NCBI GenBank assembly: GCA_002025945.1
Contig: MWOO01000143.1
Span: 1 to 64,000 of the forward strand
DNA length: 64,000 nt
Direction of reading: 5' to 3'
Source of the DNA: Prochlorococcus sp. HOT208_60m_813O14
GTDB lineage: Bacteria > Cyanobacteriota > Cyanobacteriia > PCC-6307 > Cyanobiaceae
Shown: positions 36,793 through 47,026 of the stretch, in pieces
Layout of the letters: each line of letters starts with the position of its first letter
Position numbering within the stretch: position 1 is the first letter of the stretch
Position numbers and translations under genes: made by a program
The notes under the pieces: generated by a model
Seen by the model: only the letters and a program-made list of their open reading frames with translations
Database searches by the model: none
What the model was told of the DNA's origin: nothing

Positions 36793-39699
36793 TTAATTAA
36801 ATTCGATATTAATGATATTTGAACATCTTTTGCATAATTTTGTATTTTTGATTCCATTAAATGTTTCCTTTTGATAATGCCAACATCTATCACATTTTTG
36901 ACCTTGAGCCTTAAGAATTTGAATTTTCCCAAGATTGTTGTTATCAATTGTTAGAGAATTCTCGACCAATTTCGTTACCACTTGAAAATCTGAAACTATG
37001 AGCCAATCTCTAAATAAATCCACATCTTCATCACCAAACTTTTCAAGCCAATTTAAAGAATCTTGTACAACTGTATCTTCAGGTAAATAATTCACCTCTG
37101 TTTCTAAAGCTGCTCCAATTACTTGTTTATTTCTACATCCTTCTATGGCCTTGTTGATTTCAACTCTCAAATTTCTTAAATTTACAATGTGCTCATTAAC
37201 AATTTCATTTTTCCATGACTTAGAAAAAAATGGCCAGCCTCTTTGAAATACTGATTTTTCTTCTGTTTCGTATGGGATATTTTGCCAAATATCTTCAGCC
37301 ATATGACAAAGTACTGGAGATATAAGAACAGCTAAATTTTCAACAACTTTAGACATAACAAACTGACATGATCTTCTCCTAAATTGTGATTTAGAACTTA
37401 CATATAACCTATCCTTTGCAATATCCAAATAGAAATTTGATAGATCTACAACGCAAAAACTTTGTAAAATTTGAAAAAATTTTGAAAATTCATAATTTTC
37501 ATAAGCATTTGATATTTGCTCTGTAACCTCAACTAATCTGCCTAACATCCATTGATCTAAAAGAGGCAATTGATCGATTTCAAAGCTATCAATATTAGGA
37601 TCATAATCATGAATATTTCCTAAAAGATATCTTGCAGTATTGCGAACTTTTCTATAAACATCTGAAAGCTGCTTGAGTATATTTGAACCTATTGGAACAT
37701 CAACTGAATAATCTACAGAGCTAACCCATAACCTTAAAACATCAGCTCCATATGCAGGTTCAGTTTTTTTATTATTACCACCATTAATAATTATATTTGG
37801 ATCAACGACATTGCCTAAAGATTTGCTCATTTTTCTTCCATTTTCATCAAGTGCAAAACCGTGAGTTAAAACTCTCTTATATGGAGGTTTATTATTAACC
37901 GCCACAGATGTTAGCAACGAAGACTGGAACCAACCTCGATGTTGATCTGAACCCTCTAAGTAAAGATCTGCTGGATACTTCAACTCACTTCTTTGTTCAC
38001 ATACTGCGGCCCAGCTAGATCCCGAATCGAACCAAACATCCATTGTATCCGTACCTTTTTCCCATAGATCCGATTTTTTTGCATAATTTTCTGGCAATAG
38101 ATTCTTAACGTCCCAATCCCACCAAATATCTGCTCCATGTTCACTAAAAAGTTTTTGAATATGATTAATTATCTCACTATTAAGAAGAATATCATTTCCA
38201 TTTTTTTTATAAAAAACTGGAATTGGGACTCCCCATGACCTTTGTCTAGAAATGCACCAATCTCCCCTACCAACAACCATAGAATAAATTCTTTTCTTTC
38301 CAGTTGCTGGCATCCATTCAACATCTTCGATTGCCTTTAATGCAGATGATCTAAAGCCATTTACAGATGCAAACCATTGTTCTGTTGCCCTAAAAATAGT
38401 TGGTTTTTTGCTTCTCCAATCATAAGGATATCTATGTTTATAATTTTCTTTCAAGAGAAGCAAATTGTTTTCCTTTAAATATTCAATAATTAAATCATTT
38501 GCATCTTTCAGGACATTCGATCCTTTGAATTGACCAGAATATTCATTTAAGTTACCTTTTTCATCAACAACACATGTTATTGGTAAATCATATTTTTGAC
38601 CCACATTAAAATCATCTATCCCATGACCAGGCGCAGTATGTACAATTCCAGTACCTGATTCCGTAGTAATATAATCTCCTCCAATTACAATTCTGCAATT
38701 TTTATTCTTAGATGGATGTTGATATTCAATATTTTCCAATTTAGAGCCTTTAATCTCTAAAAGCACCTTGAAAACTTTATGAAGTTTCTTACTTATTTCA
38801 GAAAATAAATCTTTTGCGAAAAGATAAATTCGTTTCTCTTCATCAAGAGCAAAAACATATTTTATTTTTGGATTTACTGCAACTGCTTCATTAGCAGGTA
38901 TAGTCCAAGGAGTAGTGGTCCAAATAGTTATAAAAGAATTATTTTGAAAAAAATCTTCTTTGATATTAAGATTTTCTTGGGTTAAATTAAATAGAATTTC
39001 CTCAGATATTTTAGTGATTTTTAAAGAAACATAAATACTTTTTGAATAATGTTCATCAGGATACTCTAATTCTGCTTCTGCAAGTGCAGTCCTCGAACTT
39101 GGACTCCAATGAACAGGTTTAAGACCTCGATATATATAGCCATTTAAAAACATTTTCCCAAATACTCCAATCTGAGCAGATTCATAACTTTTCTTAAGAG
39201 TTAAGTAAGGGTTATTCCAATCTCCCCATATGCCCCACCTTTTGAAACCCTCCATTTGATTATTAATTTGGGTATGGGCATAATCTGTTGCTTTTTTTCT
39301 TAGATTTAGAGTGTCAAGATTCTTTCTTTCATCAGATTTTAAATTCTGAAGAACTTTTAATTCAATAGGTAATCCATGACAATCCCAGCCAGGTACGTAA
39401 TGTACTCTAAATCCTCTTAAGGTTTTGTACTTATTAATTATGTCTTTTAAAACTTTATTAAGGGCATGACCCATATGAAGCGCTCCATTTGCATAAGGAG
39501 GGCCATCATGTAATGTAAATATTTCTCCTGAGTTGCTTGATCCTAATTTGAAATCAATATTATTGTTAGCCCAAAAATTCTGAATCTCAGGTTCTTTTAC
39601 AACTGAGTTAGCACGCATTGAGAAGTCAGTCTTAAGTAAATTTAAAGTTTCTTTATAAGAAAAGTCTGATTTTTGTTCTTTGCTATTTTGAGATTTCAT
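36793..39699 (-). CDS. ileS: Isoleucyl-tRNA synthetase
   Basis: The 968-residue class I synthetase charges tRNA-Ile. The HIGH motif reads HMGH (75-78) in [16 protein letters not shown], the KMSKS motif is [10 protein letters not shown], and the C-terminal zinc finger is [10 protein letters not shown]...LCKRCSN. The internal editing domain ([15 protein letters not shown]) is present. Full length. A minus-strand gene with its own promoter near 39700-39820. Confidence 0.97.
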   Translation of the reverse strand: MKSQNSKEQKSDFSYKETLNLLKTDFSMRANSVVKEPEIQNFWANNNIDFKLGSSNSGEIFTLHDGPPYANGALHMGHALNKVLKDIINKYKTLRGFRVHYVPGWDCHGLPIELKVLQNLKSDERKNLDTLNLRKKATDYAHTQINNQMEGFKRWGIWGDWNNPYLTLKKSYESAQIGVFGKMFLNGYIYRGLKPVHWSPSSRTALAEAELEYPDEHYSKSIYVSLKITKISEEILFNLTQENLNIKEDFFQNNSFITIWTTTPWTIPANEAVAVNPKIKYVFALDEEKRIYLFAKDLFSEISKKLHKVFKVLLEIKGSKLENIEYQHPSKNKNCRIVIGGDYITTESGTGIVHTAPGHGIDDFNVGQKYDLPITCVVDEKGNLNEYSGQFKGSNVLKDANDLIIEYLKENNLLLLKENYKHRYPYDWRSKKPTIFRATEQWFASVNGFRSSALKAIEDVEWMPATGKKRIYSMVVGRGDWCISRQRSWGVPIPVFYKKNGNDILLNSEIINHIQKLFSEHGADIWWDWDVKNLLPENYAKKSDLWEKGTDTMDVWFDSGSSWAAVCEQRSELKYPADLYLEGSDQHRGWFQSSLLTSVAVNNKPPYKRVLTHGFALDENGRKMSKSLGNVVDPNIIINGGNNKKTEPAYGADVLRLWVSSVDYSVDVPIGSNILKQLSDVYRKVRNTARYLLGNIHDYDPNIDSFEIDQLPLLDQWMLGRLVEVTEQISNAYENYEFSKFFQILQSFCVVDLSNFYLDIAKDRLYVSSKSQFRRRSCQFVMSKVVENLAVLISPVLCHMAEDIWQNIPYETEEKSVFQRGWPFFSKSWKNEIVNEHIVNLRNLRVEINKAIEGCRNKQVIGAALETEVNYLPEDTVVQDSLNWLEKFGDEDVDLFRDWLIVSDFQVVTKLVENSLTIDNNNLGKIQILKAQGQKCDRCWHYQKETFNGIKNTKLCKRCSNIINIEFN

Positions 39700-39820
39700 A
39701 TGACGGTATAAGAAATATTGGTGATCAAAAGAATTATTTAAATAAATCTAATTCATTATATTCTTTCTTAATTGACCTGTAGTTTTTTTGAGATGTTTCA
39801 AATAACAAATTTATTTAATT

Positions 39821-40270
39821 TCAGACTTTTATATTATCATTTTTATCATTTCTTACCCATTTCTTTTGGGTTGTATTTTTGTTATTGCTACCAAAATTAA
39901 AAAAATTTAAAGGTTTCTTAAAATCACCAAATCCTAAATTAATAGCTTCTAATATTTTCGAAAAATTATTTTTAAATTCCAAAAAGGTAGTTAATTTTTT
40001 CTTTTCATTATCTGTTAATTGGTACCATCTAGACAAAAAAAGCTCTACTAGATAAAAAATAACAAGTACTGTTAATAAAAGGAAAATTACAAAAAATGAT
40101 TCATCTATTGTTTTATTTTTAATTATTAATATCAAACCTATTAGAAAATTTAAACAAGCTTTTATTAAGTCTTTTGGTTTGCCGAGCTCAAGATAAATTA
40201 TCGGTACAGATAAAAATATGGTCCCAATTACTATATAAAAAGTTCCCAAATAAAATATCAAACTATTCAT
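39821..40270 (-). CDS. Conserved membrane protein of unknown function
   Basis: The 149-residue protein has three hydrophobic segments (about 3-27, 36-48, 58-78), then SRWYQLTDNEKKKLTTFLEF and a polar tail rich in Asn and Lys. A distant resemblance to Ycf66-like proteins is possible, but I cannot confirm it. Downstream of tRNA-Leu on the same strand. Confidence 0.6.
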   Translation of the reverse strand: MNSLIFYLGTFYIVIGTIFLSVPIIYLELGKPKDLIKACLNFLIGLILIIKNKTIDESFFVIFLLLTVLVIFYLVELFLSRWYQLTDNEKKKLTTFLEFKNNFSKILEAINLGFGDFKKPLNFFNFGSNNKNTTQKKWVRNDKNDNIKV

Positions 40271-40342
40271 TAAATTAGCTACTTAGTTAAATTATAAGAA
40301 GTTAATATGAATAAAAAAACTATCTATCAGAATTCCCTTAAG

Positions 40343-40424
40343 TGCGGTCGGGGAGACTTGAACTCCCACACCCGAAGATACGAGTACCTAAAACTCGCGC
40401 GTCTACCAATTCCGCCACGACCGC
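40343..40424 (-). tRNA. tRNA-Leu (TAG)
   Basis: 82 bases on the minus strand: acceptor GCGGTCG/CGACCGC, D arm with GGAATTGGTAGAC, anticodon stem CGAGT/ACTCG with loop TTTAGGT (anticodon TAG), a long class II variable arm (TATCTTCGGGTGT) and T arm GGGAG-TTCAAGT-CTCCC. The discriminator is A and no CCA is encoded. Confidence 0.96.
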
Positions 40425-40554
40425 TCAAATAAAATAATAATTGAAAGAGGTTTAAATTAAAAATTTTTTTTCTTAAGATGATTAATTTGACACATTAAAA
40501 TTAAGTTAAAAATCTCTTAAAAGAAATTTTTTATGTTTATGCATGCAATCCTCT

Positions 40555-40560
40555 TATAAT
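40555..40560 (+). promoter_or_regulatory. Perfect TATAAT -10 box ahead of crtR
   Basis: TATAAT at 40555-40560 would start transcription near 40567, only about 15-27 bases before the proposed crtR start codons. No good -35 is visible (TATGTT at 17-base spacing). A short leader agrees with a start at 40582 or 40594 rather than far downstream. Confidence 0.5.
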
Positions 40561-40581
40561 ATTAGTTATATTATTTAAAGA

Positions 40582-41613
40582 ATAAAAGAAACGATTTCAA
40601 ACTTAACCAGTAAAAATACAACTAAAAATACTAATTCATCAAAAACATTTAATTGGCAAAAAGAGATTAAAAATTACGTAGATCCGCCGAGTTTTTGGAA
40701 TCCAACATTAGGTTTATTTTTTGGCGGTTATTTTCTTGCTTTTCTTAGCATATGGCAATGGTATAGAGGAGTTTGGCCTTTACCATTACTTGTAGCCACC
40801 GCGTTTTTAGCTTTACACATTGAAGGTACTGTTATTCATGATGCATGTCATAAAGCTGCTCATCCAGTTCCTTGGATCAATCAAGCAATGGGACATGGCT
40901 CAGCTATTCTATTAGGTTTTAGCTTCCCAGTTTTTACGAGAGTTCATTTACAACATCATATCCACGTAAATCACCCAAAAAATGATCCAGACCATATTGT
41001 CAGTACTTTTGGTCCAATTTGGCTAATTGCTCCAAGATTTTTTTATCATGAGGTATTTTTCTTTCAAAGAAAACTTTGGCGAAAATATGAATTACTACAA
41101 TGGGGAATTGAAAGATCCATATTCATAACAATTATCTTGGCAGGTATGCAATTTGACTTTATGAATTTAATTTATAATTTATGGTTCGGCCCAGCATTAA
41201 TGGTAGGGGTCACTTTAGGAATATTTTTTGATTATTTACCCCATAGACCATTTCGATCAAGAAATAAATGGATAAATTCTCGAGTTTATCCAAGCAAATT
41301 TATGAATTTATTAATAATGGGACAAAATTATCATCTCATTCATCATCTATGGCCTTCGATTCCTTGGTTTGAATACAAAATAGCTTATGAAAAAACTAAG
41401 CCTTTATTGGATAAAAAAGGCTCCCCTCAAAGGGTTGGGATATTTGAAAGTAAAGAAGACATTTTTAACTTTATTTATGATTTATTAATAGGTGTAAGGA
41501 GTCATAGCAAAAAGAGGGGGAAAATAAGAAAAATCATAAATTTATATCCAGGCTTTAAGATAAAAAAATTTTTATTAAAGATAGTTAACAAAACATTTAT
41601 TGGAAGCAACTAA
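40582..41613 (+). CDS. crtR: Beta-carotene hydroxylase (fatty-acid-hydroxylase type)
   Basis: This membrane di-iron hydroxylase makes zeaxanthin from beta-carotene. Three histidine clusters are present: VIHDACHKAAH, RVHLQHHIHVNHP and NYHLIHHLWP. The family-like frame runs from ATA 40582 (reading KETISNLTSKN) through DPPSFWNPTLGLFFGGYF. No ATG, GTG or TTG lies in frame until ATG 40888, which is past the first histidine cluster. So the start must be ATA 40582 or ATT 40594, or the sequence has lost a normal start codon. The protein is 339-343 residues. Confidence 0.85.
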   Translation: MKETISNLTSKNTTKNTNSSKTFNWQKEIKNYVDPPSFWNPTLGLFFGGYFLAFLSIWQWYRGVWPLPLLVATAFLALHIEGTVIHDACHKAAHPVPWINQAMGHGSAILLGFSFPVFTRVHLQHHIHVNHPKNDPDHIVSTFGPIWLIAPRFFYHEVFFFQRKLWRKYELLQWGIERSIFITIILAGMQFDFMNLIYNLWFGPALMVGVTLGIFFDYLPHRPFRSRNKWINSRVYPSKFMNLLIMGQNYHLIHHLWPSIPWFEYKIAYEKTKPLLDKKGSPQRVGIFESKEDIFNFIYDLLIGVRSHSKKRGKIRKIINLYPGFKIKKFLLKIVNKTFIGSN

Positions 41614-41618
41614 CTTCC

Positions 41619-41912
41619 TCATTCATTAATAATTTTTGGTACTTTAAAATATTTATCTTCTCTAGATGGACCCAATTCTAAAAGTTCTTCATTGCAATCA
41701 GAACTTTTCTTTTCGTCTTTTCTAAATACATTTACAACCTCTATAGCTCTCGTTGTACAGGGGACATCATCTGTATCAATTTCTTCAAGTTGTCTTATAT
41801 AATCCAATATCTTTTCTAATTGTTGTGCATGATTATTAATTTCATTCTCGTTAAGTTCTAATCTCGCTAAATGAGCAACTTTTTTTACTTCCTCTTGAGT
41901 TATTTTTGTCAT
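41619..41912 (-). CDS. gatC: Glu-tRNA(Gln)/Asp-tRNA(Asn) amidotransferase subunit C
   Basis: The 97-residue small subunit holds the GatCAB amidotransferase together, giving Gln-tRNA by the indirect path. VKKVAHLARLELNENEI and ILDYIRQLEEIDTDDV are family features; the C-terminal LGPSREDKYFKVPKII is typical. Convergent with crtR, 5 bases apart. Confidence 0.93.
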   Translation of the reverse strand: MTKITQEEVKKVAHLARLELNENEINNHAQQLEKILDYIRQLEEIDTDDVPCTTRAIEVVNVFRKDEKKSSDCNEELLELGPSREDKYFKVPKIINE

Positions 41913-42082
41913 ACCTTTAATATCTTTCTTATTAAATAATAGTTTATCAAGAACTACTTATTTACATATCCTTTGAATTTCAAATAATTTAAAAAATAAT
42001 GACATCTTTTTGAAAATCAATATCAATTGATAGCCTTAATTATTTTTCTCAGCTAAATATGTTATTAGATAGATATTGAAAA

Positions 42083-42667
42083 ATAGAAGAAGAATTCTTT
42101 CCAAAAAATTTTTTTTATAGGCACTCTAAACTTGTTGCTCCTGATTTAATAGGCTGTTACCTAATAAAAAAAAATAATGAGATAGATCAAGTTAAAGGGG
42201 TAATTGTTGAAACTGAAGCTTATTCACAGGAAGAAGAGGCCTGTCATGGCTACCGCAAAATGACTGAATCAAACAAGTCATTATTTGGCAAACCTGGCAC
42301 ATTTTATATTTACAAATCTTATGGCATTCATCATTGTTTAAACATAGTTACTGATAAAGAAAATTTTGCGAGTGGTGTTTTGATAAGATCAGTTTTTATT
42401 TCTAATAAGAACGAAAGATTAGCTTCAGGGCCTGGCTTAGTAACAAAAACATTCAGTGTAGACATTTCATTTAACTCACTTGAAGTTCTTAATAACAAAT
42501 CTTTATGGATTTCTCCACGAGACTCCACTCTAGAAGAAAAAGATCTTATTCAAACTACAAGAATTGGCATATCAAAGGCAAAAAATATAAAATGGCGTTG
42601 GTATCTCAAAAATAGTAGGAGTGTAAGTAAAAGATTAAAAGGTGACAAAACACCTAAATTTCAATAA
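42083..42667 (+). CDS. Alkyladenine (3-methyladenine) DNA glycosylase, MPG type
   Basis: About 194 residues: FFPKNFFYRHSKLVAPDLIG, VIVETEAYSQEEEACHGY (catalytic Glu region), GKPGTFYIYKSYGIHHCLN and LASGPGLVTKTF. It excises alkylated purines. The family needs the segment before ATG 42260, yet no standard start lies in frame upstream; the stretch begins at ATA 42083 (EEEFFPKN) after a stop at 42077-42079. Either a rare start, or a frameshift in the AAAAAA-TTTTTTTT run at 42103-42116, since a TTG at 42075 opens a neighbouring frame. Cannot decide by eye. Confidence 0.75.
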   Translation: MEEEFFPKNFFYRHSKLVAPDLIGCYLIKKNNEIDQVKGVIVETEAYSQEEEACHGYRKMTESNKSLFGKPGTFYIYKSYGIHHCLNIVTDKENFASGVLIRSVFISNKNERLASGPGLVTKTFSVDISFNSLEVLNNKSLWISPRDSTLEEKDLIQTTRIGISKAKNIKWRWYLKNSRSVSKRLKGDKTPKFQ

Positions 42668-42688
42668 TCATTTATCTTTTTAAGCGTA

Positions 42689-43705
42689 ATGCAAATTTGG
42701 CCTCATAAACATATCCACACACTAGCTAATTTTTCAATTAAAGATTATGAGTCAGTATTTGAATTAGCTAATAGATTTGATGCACTAAAGAACGCAGGAA
42801 CAAAAAAGATACCGGCCTTACAAGGGACTTTGGTAACGTCTTTATTTTTTGAAGCTAGTACAAGAACAAAAAATAGTTTTGAGCTTGCAGCAAAAAGACT
42901 TTCTGCTGATGTCCAAACGTTTGCACCATCCTCCAGCTCTTTAACAAAAGGCGAAACAATAATTGATACAGCCATAACTTATTCTGCTATGGGTGCAGAT
43001 ATATTAGTTATCAGACATTCATCAAGTTACATAACCTTTGAGATCGCAAAAAAACTTGATGAAATAAATGCCAAGACTTCAGTTCTTAATGCGGGAGATG
43101 GATTACATAGTCACCCTAGCCAAGGATTGCTTGACATCTATACATTGATAAAATTCTTTTCCCAAAAAGCACTGAATCCAGAGGTTTTAAATTCCAAAAA
43201 AATTTTAATAATTGGCGACGTTAATCATTCAAGGGTTGCCAGGTCAAATCTTTGGGCTTTGAGTGCATTCGGCGCCGATATAATCTTATGTGGTCCTAAG
43301 ACATTAATACCTGATGAATTTATCAATTTTTTAAAAACCCCCGCGCCAAATCAAACAGAAGATCCTGTTAAATCAAGAGGTTCCATAACAATTTCTAGAT
43401 CATTGGAAGAATCAATAAAAATTGCAGATGCGATTATTGTTTTAAGACTCCAGAAAGAGAGAATGATGGAGAATTTACTAAGTAGCATTGATTCATATAG
43501 TTTGGATTATGGCTTGACTCCAGAGAAATTATCTTTAAATAATAAAGAAATTCCAATTCTACATCCCGGTCCCATTAACAGAGATATTGAAATTAGTAGC
43601 AAAGTGGTAGATCGATATCCTAATTGCTTAATTAATAATCAAGTTGCAAATGGTATCCCTATAAGAATGGCTTTGCTTTATCTATTACAGAAACACAACA
43701 AGTAA
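42689..43705 (+). CDS. pyrB: Aspartate carbamoyltransferase catalytic subunit
   Basis: The 338-residue enzyme joins carbamoyl phosphate and aspartate, the first committed pyrimidine step. The carbamoyl phosphate loop is [28 protein letters not shown] and [13 protein letters not shown] are also present. It follows the glycosylase by 21 bases on the same strand. Length is normal for a cyanobacterial enzyme. Confidence 0.95.
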   Translation: MQIWPHKHIHTLANFSIKDYESVFELANRFDALKNAGTKKIPALQGTLVTSLFFEASTRTKNSFELAAKRLSADVQTFAPSSSSLTKGETIIDTAITYSAMGADILVIRHSSSYITFEIAKKLDEINAKTSVLNAGDGLHSHPSQGLLDIYTLIKFFSQKALNPEVLNSKKILIIGDVNHSRVARSNLWALSAFGADIILCGPKTLIPDEFINFLKTPAPNQTEDPVKSRGSITISRSLEESIKIADAIIVLRLQKERMMENLLSSIDSYSLDYGLTPEKLSLNNKEIPILHPGPINRDIEISSKVVDRYPNCLINNQVANGIPIRMALLYLLQKHNK

Positions 43706-43707
43706 AT

Positions 43708-44049
43708 TTATAGCAACTTAAGACTTTCAGTAAAGAATCCATAAAATAATCCCAATCTTAAAGAATCTAATAAAAGTACTAAAAATTTCTTTTTCCTTTC
43801 AAATCTAAAATTTCTTCTCAAAACTATTAAAAACTCAATAAAAACTACTGATAAAAAAGCGGCTACAGGATCCATGAGTTCCACAACGGCACTTACCATA
43901 CCAAGAGAACTTCCAAAAAAGTATCCGATTAAAAGTGTAATCAATGATATTGAATATCTTCGCCATGGATTACTAGCCCAAATACTTAATGTCTGAATAT
44001 TTTCCACAATTTTTAGCTGAAATTTTGTCTTTTGAGGGTTAACAATCAT
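43708..44049 (-). CDS. DUF565/Ycf20 family protein
   Basis: The 113-residue protein has SNPWRRYSISLITLLIGYFFG, two to three hydrophobic segments and a basic RRNFRFERKKK stretch. The NPWRR-plus-helix pattern is that of DUF565 (chloroplast Ycf20), linked in algae and plants to light-energy dissipation. That role is not shown for the bacterial form. Lies 11 bases downstream of the small gene at 44061 on the same strand. Confidence 0.7.
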   Translation of the reverse strand: MIVNPQKTKFQLKIVENIQTLSIWASNPWRRYSISLITLLIGYFFGSSLGMVSAVVELMDPVAAFLSVVFIEFLIVLRRNFRFERKKKFLVLLLDSLRLGLFYGFFTESLKLL

Positions 44050-44060
44050 TTTGCATTAAA

Positions 44061-44261
44061 CTAAGCTGCCTCAGGGTTTGATTGAATTTTAGTATTTCCT
44101 TCTATTAATTCAAGTAATGCCTCCAACTGAGCCATTAACCCTCTTAATTCGCCTGGCTCAGGGAAAAGGTCATCTTCTTTTATTCCTAAATGCATTTCTC
44201 TGAGCTCTTGCCTTAAATAGCGTATGTGACTAATGACTTGCTCTCTTTTGGTTTGCGACAT
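44061..44261 (-). CDS. Conserved small soluble protein
   Basis: A 66-residue protein, MSQTKREQVISHIRYLRQEL with a leucine-rich amphipathic C-terminal part (ELRGLMAQLEALLELIEGN). It probably forms helices. No function known to me. Same strand as and 11 bases upstream of the DUF565 gene, probably one transcript. Confidence 0.7.
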   Translation of the reverse strand: MSQTKREQVISHIRYLRQELREMHLGIKEDDLFPEPGELRGLMAQLEALLELIEGNTKIQSNPEAA

Positions 44262-44478
44262 GATATAAATTTTGGCATAAACATTTTAAGAAAGAATATT
44301 TGTGAAAAGGAGAGTTTACATATTTATGAATGAGAATGAAGATAAATGACCTAACAACAATTTGAAAAGATATGAAAATTGAAATTATCATACCTAGAAA
44401 AATATGTACTTAATTCTTATATCAATTTTAAATAATTACTTGAGGCTTTATTATTAGAGTATATTGACTTTACTCAAT

Positions 44479-44700
44479 ATGAAATTCATTTCTGAAAATA
44501 AAATAAGTGAGGAACTAGTAAATTCTTTTGATGAAGAAATGACCTTCGAGCTCGCTAAAAGGCTAGAAGAAGACAATTATAATACTCCATTTGATGGCTT
44601 AAAAGACTGGCACTTACTGAGGGCTCTTGCAATCAATAGGCCTGAATTAACGACTAATTATACCCATCTCCTCGATCAGGAACCTTTCGATGAAAACTAA
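44479..44700 (+). CDS. DUF2555 family protein
   Basis: A 73-residue acidic protein with FELAKRLEEDNYNTPFDGLKDWHLLRALAINRPEL. The DWHLLR pattern matches cyanobacterial DUF2555; function unknown. ATG 44479 is my choice; an in-frame TTG at 44464 is possible and would add five residues. The 3' end overlaps coaBC by 11 bases, suggesting coupling. Confidence 0.75.
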   Translation: MKFISENKISEELVNSFDEEMTFELAKRLEEDNYNTPFDGLKDWHLLRALAINRPELTTNYTHLLDQEPFDEN

Positions 44701-45946
44701 AAGTAAGGACTCCAAAATAAAGGTTCTTTTATTAATAACTGGAAGTATTGCAGCTGTAAGAGTTCCATTATTAGTTAGCCAATTAGCAAAAGAAAATTAT
44801 GAAATAAGATGCGTTCTATCAAAAAATGCAGAAAAATTAATAAAGCCACTTTCTCTTTCTATTTTAAGTAGAAACCCATGCATTTTAGAAAATGATCAAT
44901 GGTCTGATGGTCAATCAAAACCTCTTCACATAGAACTAAGTAATTGGGCTGATATTTTAATAATCGCACCTTTGACAGCGACAACATTAGCAAAATGGGT
45001 AACTGGAAATGCAGAGGGATTGATCCCCAGCATCTTAATAGCAAATATAAAGCCAATTATTGTTGCACCAGCAATGAATTCACAAATGTGGCTAAATAAA
45101 GCTGTCCAAAAAAATTATGAGAATTTACAGAATTACGAAAATGTTTTGTCTTTGCAACCAAGTGAAGGCCTCTTAGCATGCGATGCTATTGGCATCGGTA
45201 AGATACCTCCAAATGACCTGATCCAATTAGCTCTTGAATTTATAGCTTCACACAAACAAAATGAATATCGCAAGGATTTACTTGATAAAGAAATTTTAAT
45301 AACTGGAGGGTGTACCTCAGAGAAAATTGACGCGGCAAGACACATCACTAACAAAAGTTCTGGAGCTATGGGCCTACTTCTTTCTCAAGTAGCGAGGTTC
45401 AGAGGTGCACAAGTAAAATATGTTCATGGGCCTCTGAAAATTGATAAGAATCTTACTGATGGAATAAAAAGATATGAAATTGAAACTAGTGTTGATTTAA
45501 TTAGGGCACTTAATAATGAAATATCAAATTGCGATTATTTTTTCATGAATGCAGCAGTATCTGATTTCAAAATAAACTCTGATACTTCAGCTAAAATTCC
45601 AAAAAATCAAATTAATGCTCATTTGAATCAAAACTTTGAGCTAGTCCCAGATATTTTAAAAAAAATTAGTAAATCAAAAAAAGATAACCAAGTTTTTGTA
45701 GGCTTTTGTGCTTTTACAGGATCTATCGAAGAAGCACGAATGACAATTAAAGAAAAGATTATCCAAAAGGGTTGTGATTATCTATTCGCAAATCCAATTG
45801 ATCTTGAAGGCCAAGGATTTGGTTTTTTGGCACAAAATGAAGGTTGGTTATTCGATACTAATAACATGGAACACTACATTAACAAAACATCAAAAATTGA
45901 TTTAGCAAACAAATTAATAACCCAAATTATTTCATTAAAAAAATAA
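44690..45946 (+). CDS. coaBC: Bifunctional PPC synthetase/PPC decarboxylase
   Basis: The 418-residue enzyme makes 4'-phosphopantetheine from 4'-phosphopantothenate on the way to coenzyme A. The N-terminal flavoprotein (CoaC) domain has PAMNSQMW and EGLLACDAIGIGKIPP. The C-terminal CoaB domain has ITGGCTSEKIDAARHITNKSSG and NAAVSDF. Normal length. Overlaps the DUF2555 gene. Confidence 0.94.
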   Translation: MKTKSKDSKIKVLLLITGSIAAVRVPLLVSQLAKENYEIRCVLSKNAEKLIKPLSLSILSRNPCILENDQWSDGQSKPLHIELSNWADILIIAPLTATTLAKWVTGNAEGLIPSILIANIKPIIVAPAMNSQMWLNKAVQKNYENLQNYENVLSLQPSEGLLACDAIGIGKIPPNDLIQLALEFIASHKQNEYRKDLLDKEILITGGCTSEKIDAARHITNKSSGAMGLLLSQVARFRGAQVKYVHGPLKIDKNLTDGIKRYEIETSVDLIRALNNEISNCDYFFMNAAVSDFKINSDTSAKIPKNQINAHLNQNFELVPDILKKISKSKKDNQVFVGFCAFTGSIEEARMTIKEKIIQKGCDYLFANPIDLEGQGFGFLAQNEGWLFDTNNMEHYINKTSKIDLANKLITQIISLKK

Positions 45947-46161
45947 AAAAATTTTTTAATTTGTATTTTTTTGTAATCTTAATCATTAAAAATAATGCGA
46001 TAGCTTAAAATAATTCCAGTTTTTTAAAATCTAAAAAGCTACGGGTTGTTTCGAGGATTTAATAGTCCTGTCTTTTATGGTCCTTTCCCTTGTAATATCC
46101 GTACTGAACTTATTAGATGACCTTTAATCTATCGTCACAGAACTTTACTGCAACTTTAATT

Positions 46162-46956
46162 ATGAGAATTCGTTCTATCTTAGCTTTTGTTATTTCCATT
46201 TGTATAACTTTTGCTTTCGTACCCGTTAAAACATTTGCTTTTTCTGAAAGAGGAAATGCACAATTCACAGATGTAGTTAACACAGGAAAAGCTAATGATT
46301 GCCCTGCATTAGACTCATCTCTTGTCGGATCCATATCTCTAGGGAATGGAGATAGCCTTAAAGGAATATGCATGCATCCAACAGAAGTTTATGTAAAAGT
46401 GCCAGGAACAAAACGAAAAGCTGCAGAATTTGTTTCTACAAAAATTATTAGTCCTAGAAATAACACCACAGTGACAGAAGTTTATGGAGATATAGATTCA
46501 GGAACTTTCAGTGAAAAGGGTGGTATTGATTTTCAACTTATTACTGTATTAACTCCTGGTGGTTTAGAGGTGCCATTTGCATTCTCAGCAAAAGATCTTA
46601 CAGCTGATTTACCTTCATCAATTGAGCCAGGCACTGAGATTAGTGGTTCAACATTTACACCTAACTACAGAACTGGTGACTTTCTAGATCCTAAGGCAAG
46701 AGCTAAAAATACTGGTGTTGAATATGCTCAAGGTTTAGTTGCATTAGGAGGCGATGACGAAGAACTTGCAAAAGAAAATATTAAAGTTGATGTAAACGGT
46801 ACTGGCGTTATTACTCTTTCAATTAATAATGTAGATTCTGACACAGACGAATTTGCTGGCACTTTTGAGGCAATCCAACCTTCAGATACAGATATGGGTT
46901 CAAAGGATCCACTTGATGTAAAAATAATTGGGGAGCTTTACGGAAGAAAGGCATAA
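46162..46956 (+). CDS. psbO: Photosystem II manganese-stabilising protein PsbO
   Basis: The 264-residue lumenal extrinsic protein stabilises the Mn4CaO5 cluster. ATG 46162 begins a classic signal peptide (RIRSILAFVISICITFAF) cleaved near KTFAFSE; the upstream ATG 46117 would add a polar stretch and is less likely. Two cysteines (NDCPALDS and GICMHPTEV) form the conserved disulfide. RTGDFLDPKARA is typical. A terminator follows directly, giving a single-gene transcript. Confidence 0.95.
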   Translation: MRIRSILAFVISICITFAFVPVKTFAFSERGNAQFTDVVNTGKANDCPALDSSLVGSISLGNGDSLKGICMHPTEVYVKVPGTKRKAAEFVSTKIISPRNNTTVTEVYGDIDSGTFSEKGGIDFQLITVLTPGGLEVPFAFSAKDLTADLPSSIEPGTEISGSTFTPNYRTGDFLDPKARAKNTGVEYAQGLVALGGDDEELAKENIKVDVNGTGVITLSINNVDSDTDEFAGTFEAIQPSDTDMGSKDPLDVKIIGELYGRKA

Positions 46957-46970
46957 ATCCTACTTAAGAG

Positions 46971-47000
46971 AAAAAGGGGGTTAAACCCCTTTTTTTTTTT
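46971..47000 (+). terminator. Intrinsic terminator of psbO
   Basis: AAAAAGGGG (46971-46979) pairs with CCCCTTTTT (46986-46994) around a 6-base loop, ending in a run of about eleven T. It is 15 bases after the psbO stop and 27 bases before sat, so sat has its own start. Confidence 0.9.
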
Positions 47001-47026
47001 CAAAATTTTTCTTTATCAATTTTAAA

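Noticed and set aside
40888-41613. ATG 40888 as the crtR start
   Set aside because: It would remove the first histidine cluster (HDACH) that the di-iron site needs.
46117-46161. Upstream ATG 46117 as the psbO start
   Set aside because: It would put 15 polar residues before a normal signal peptide.
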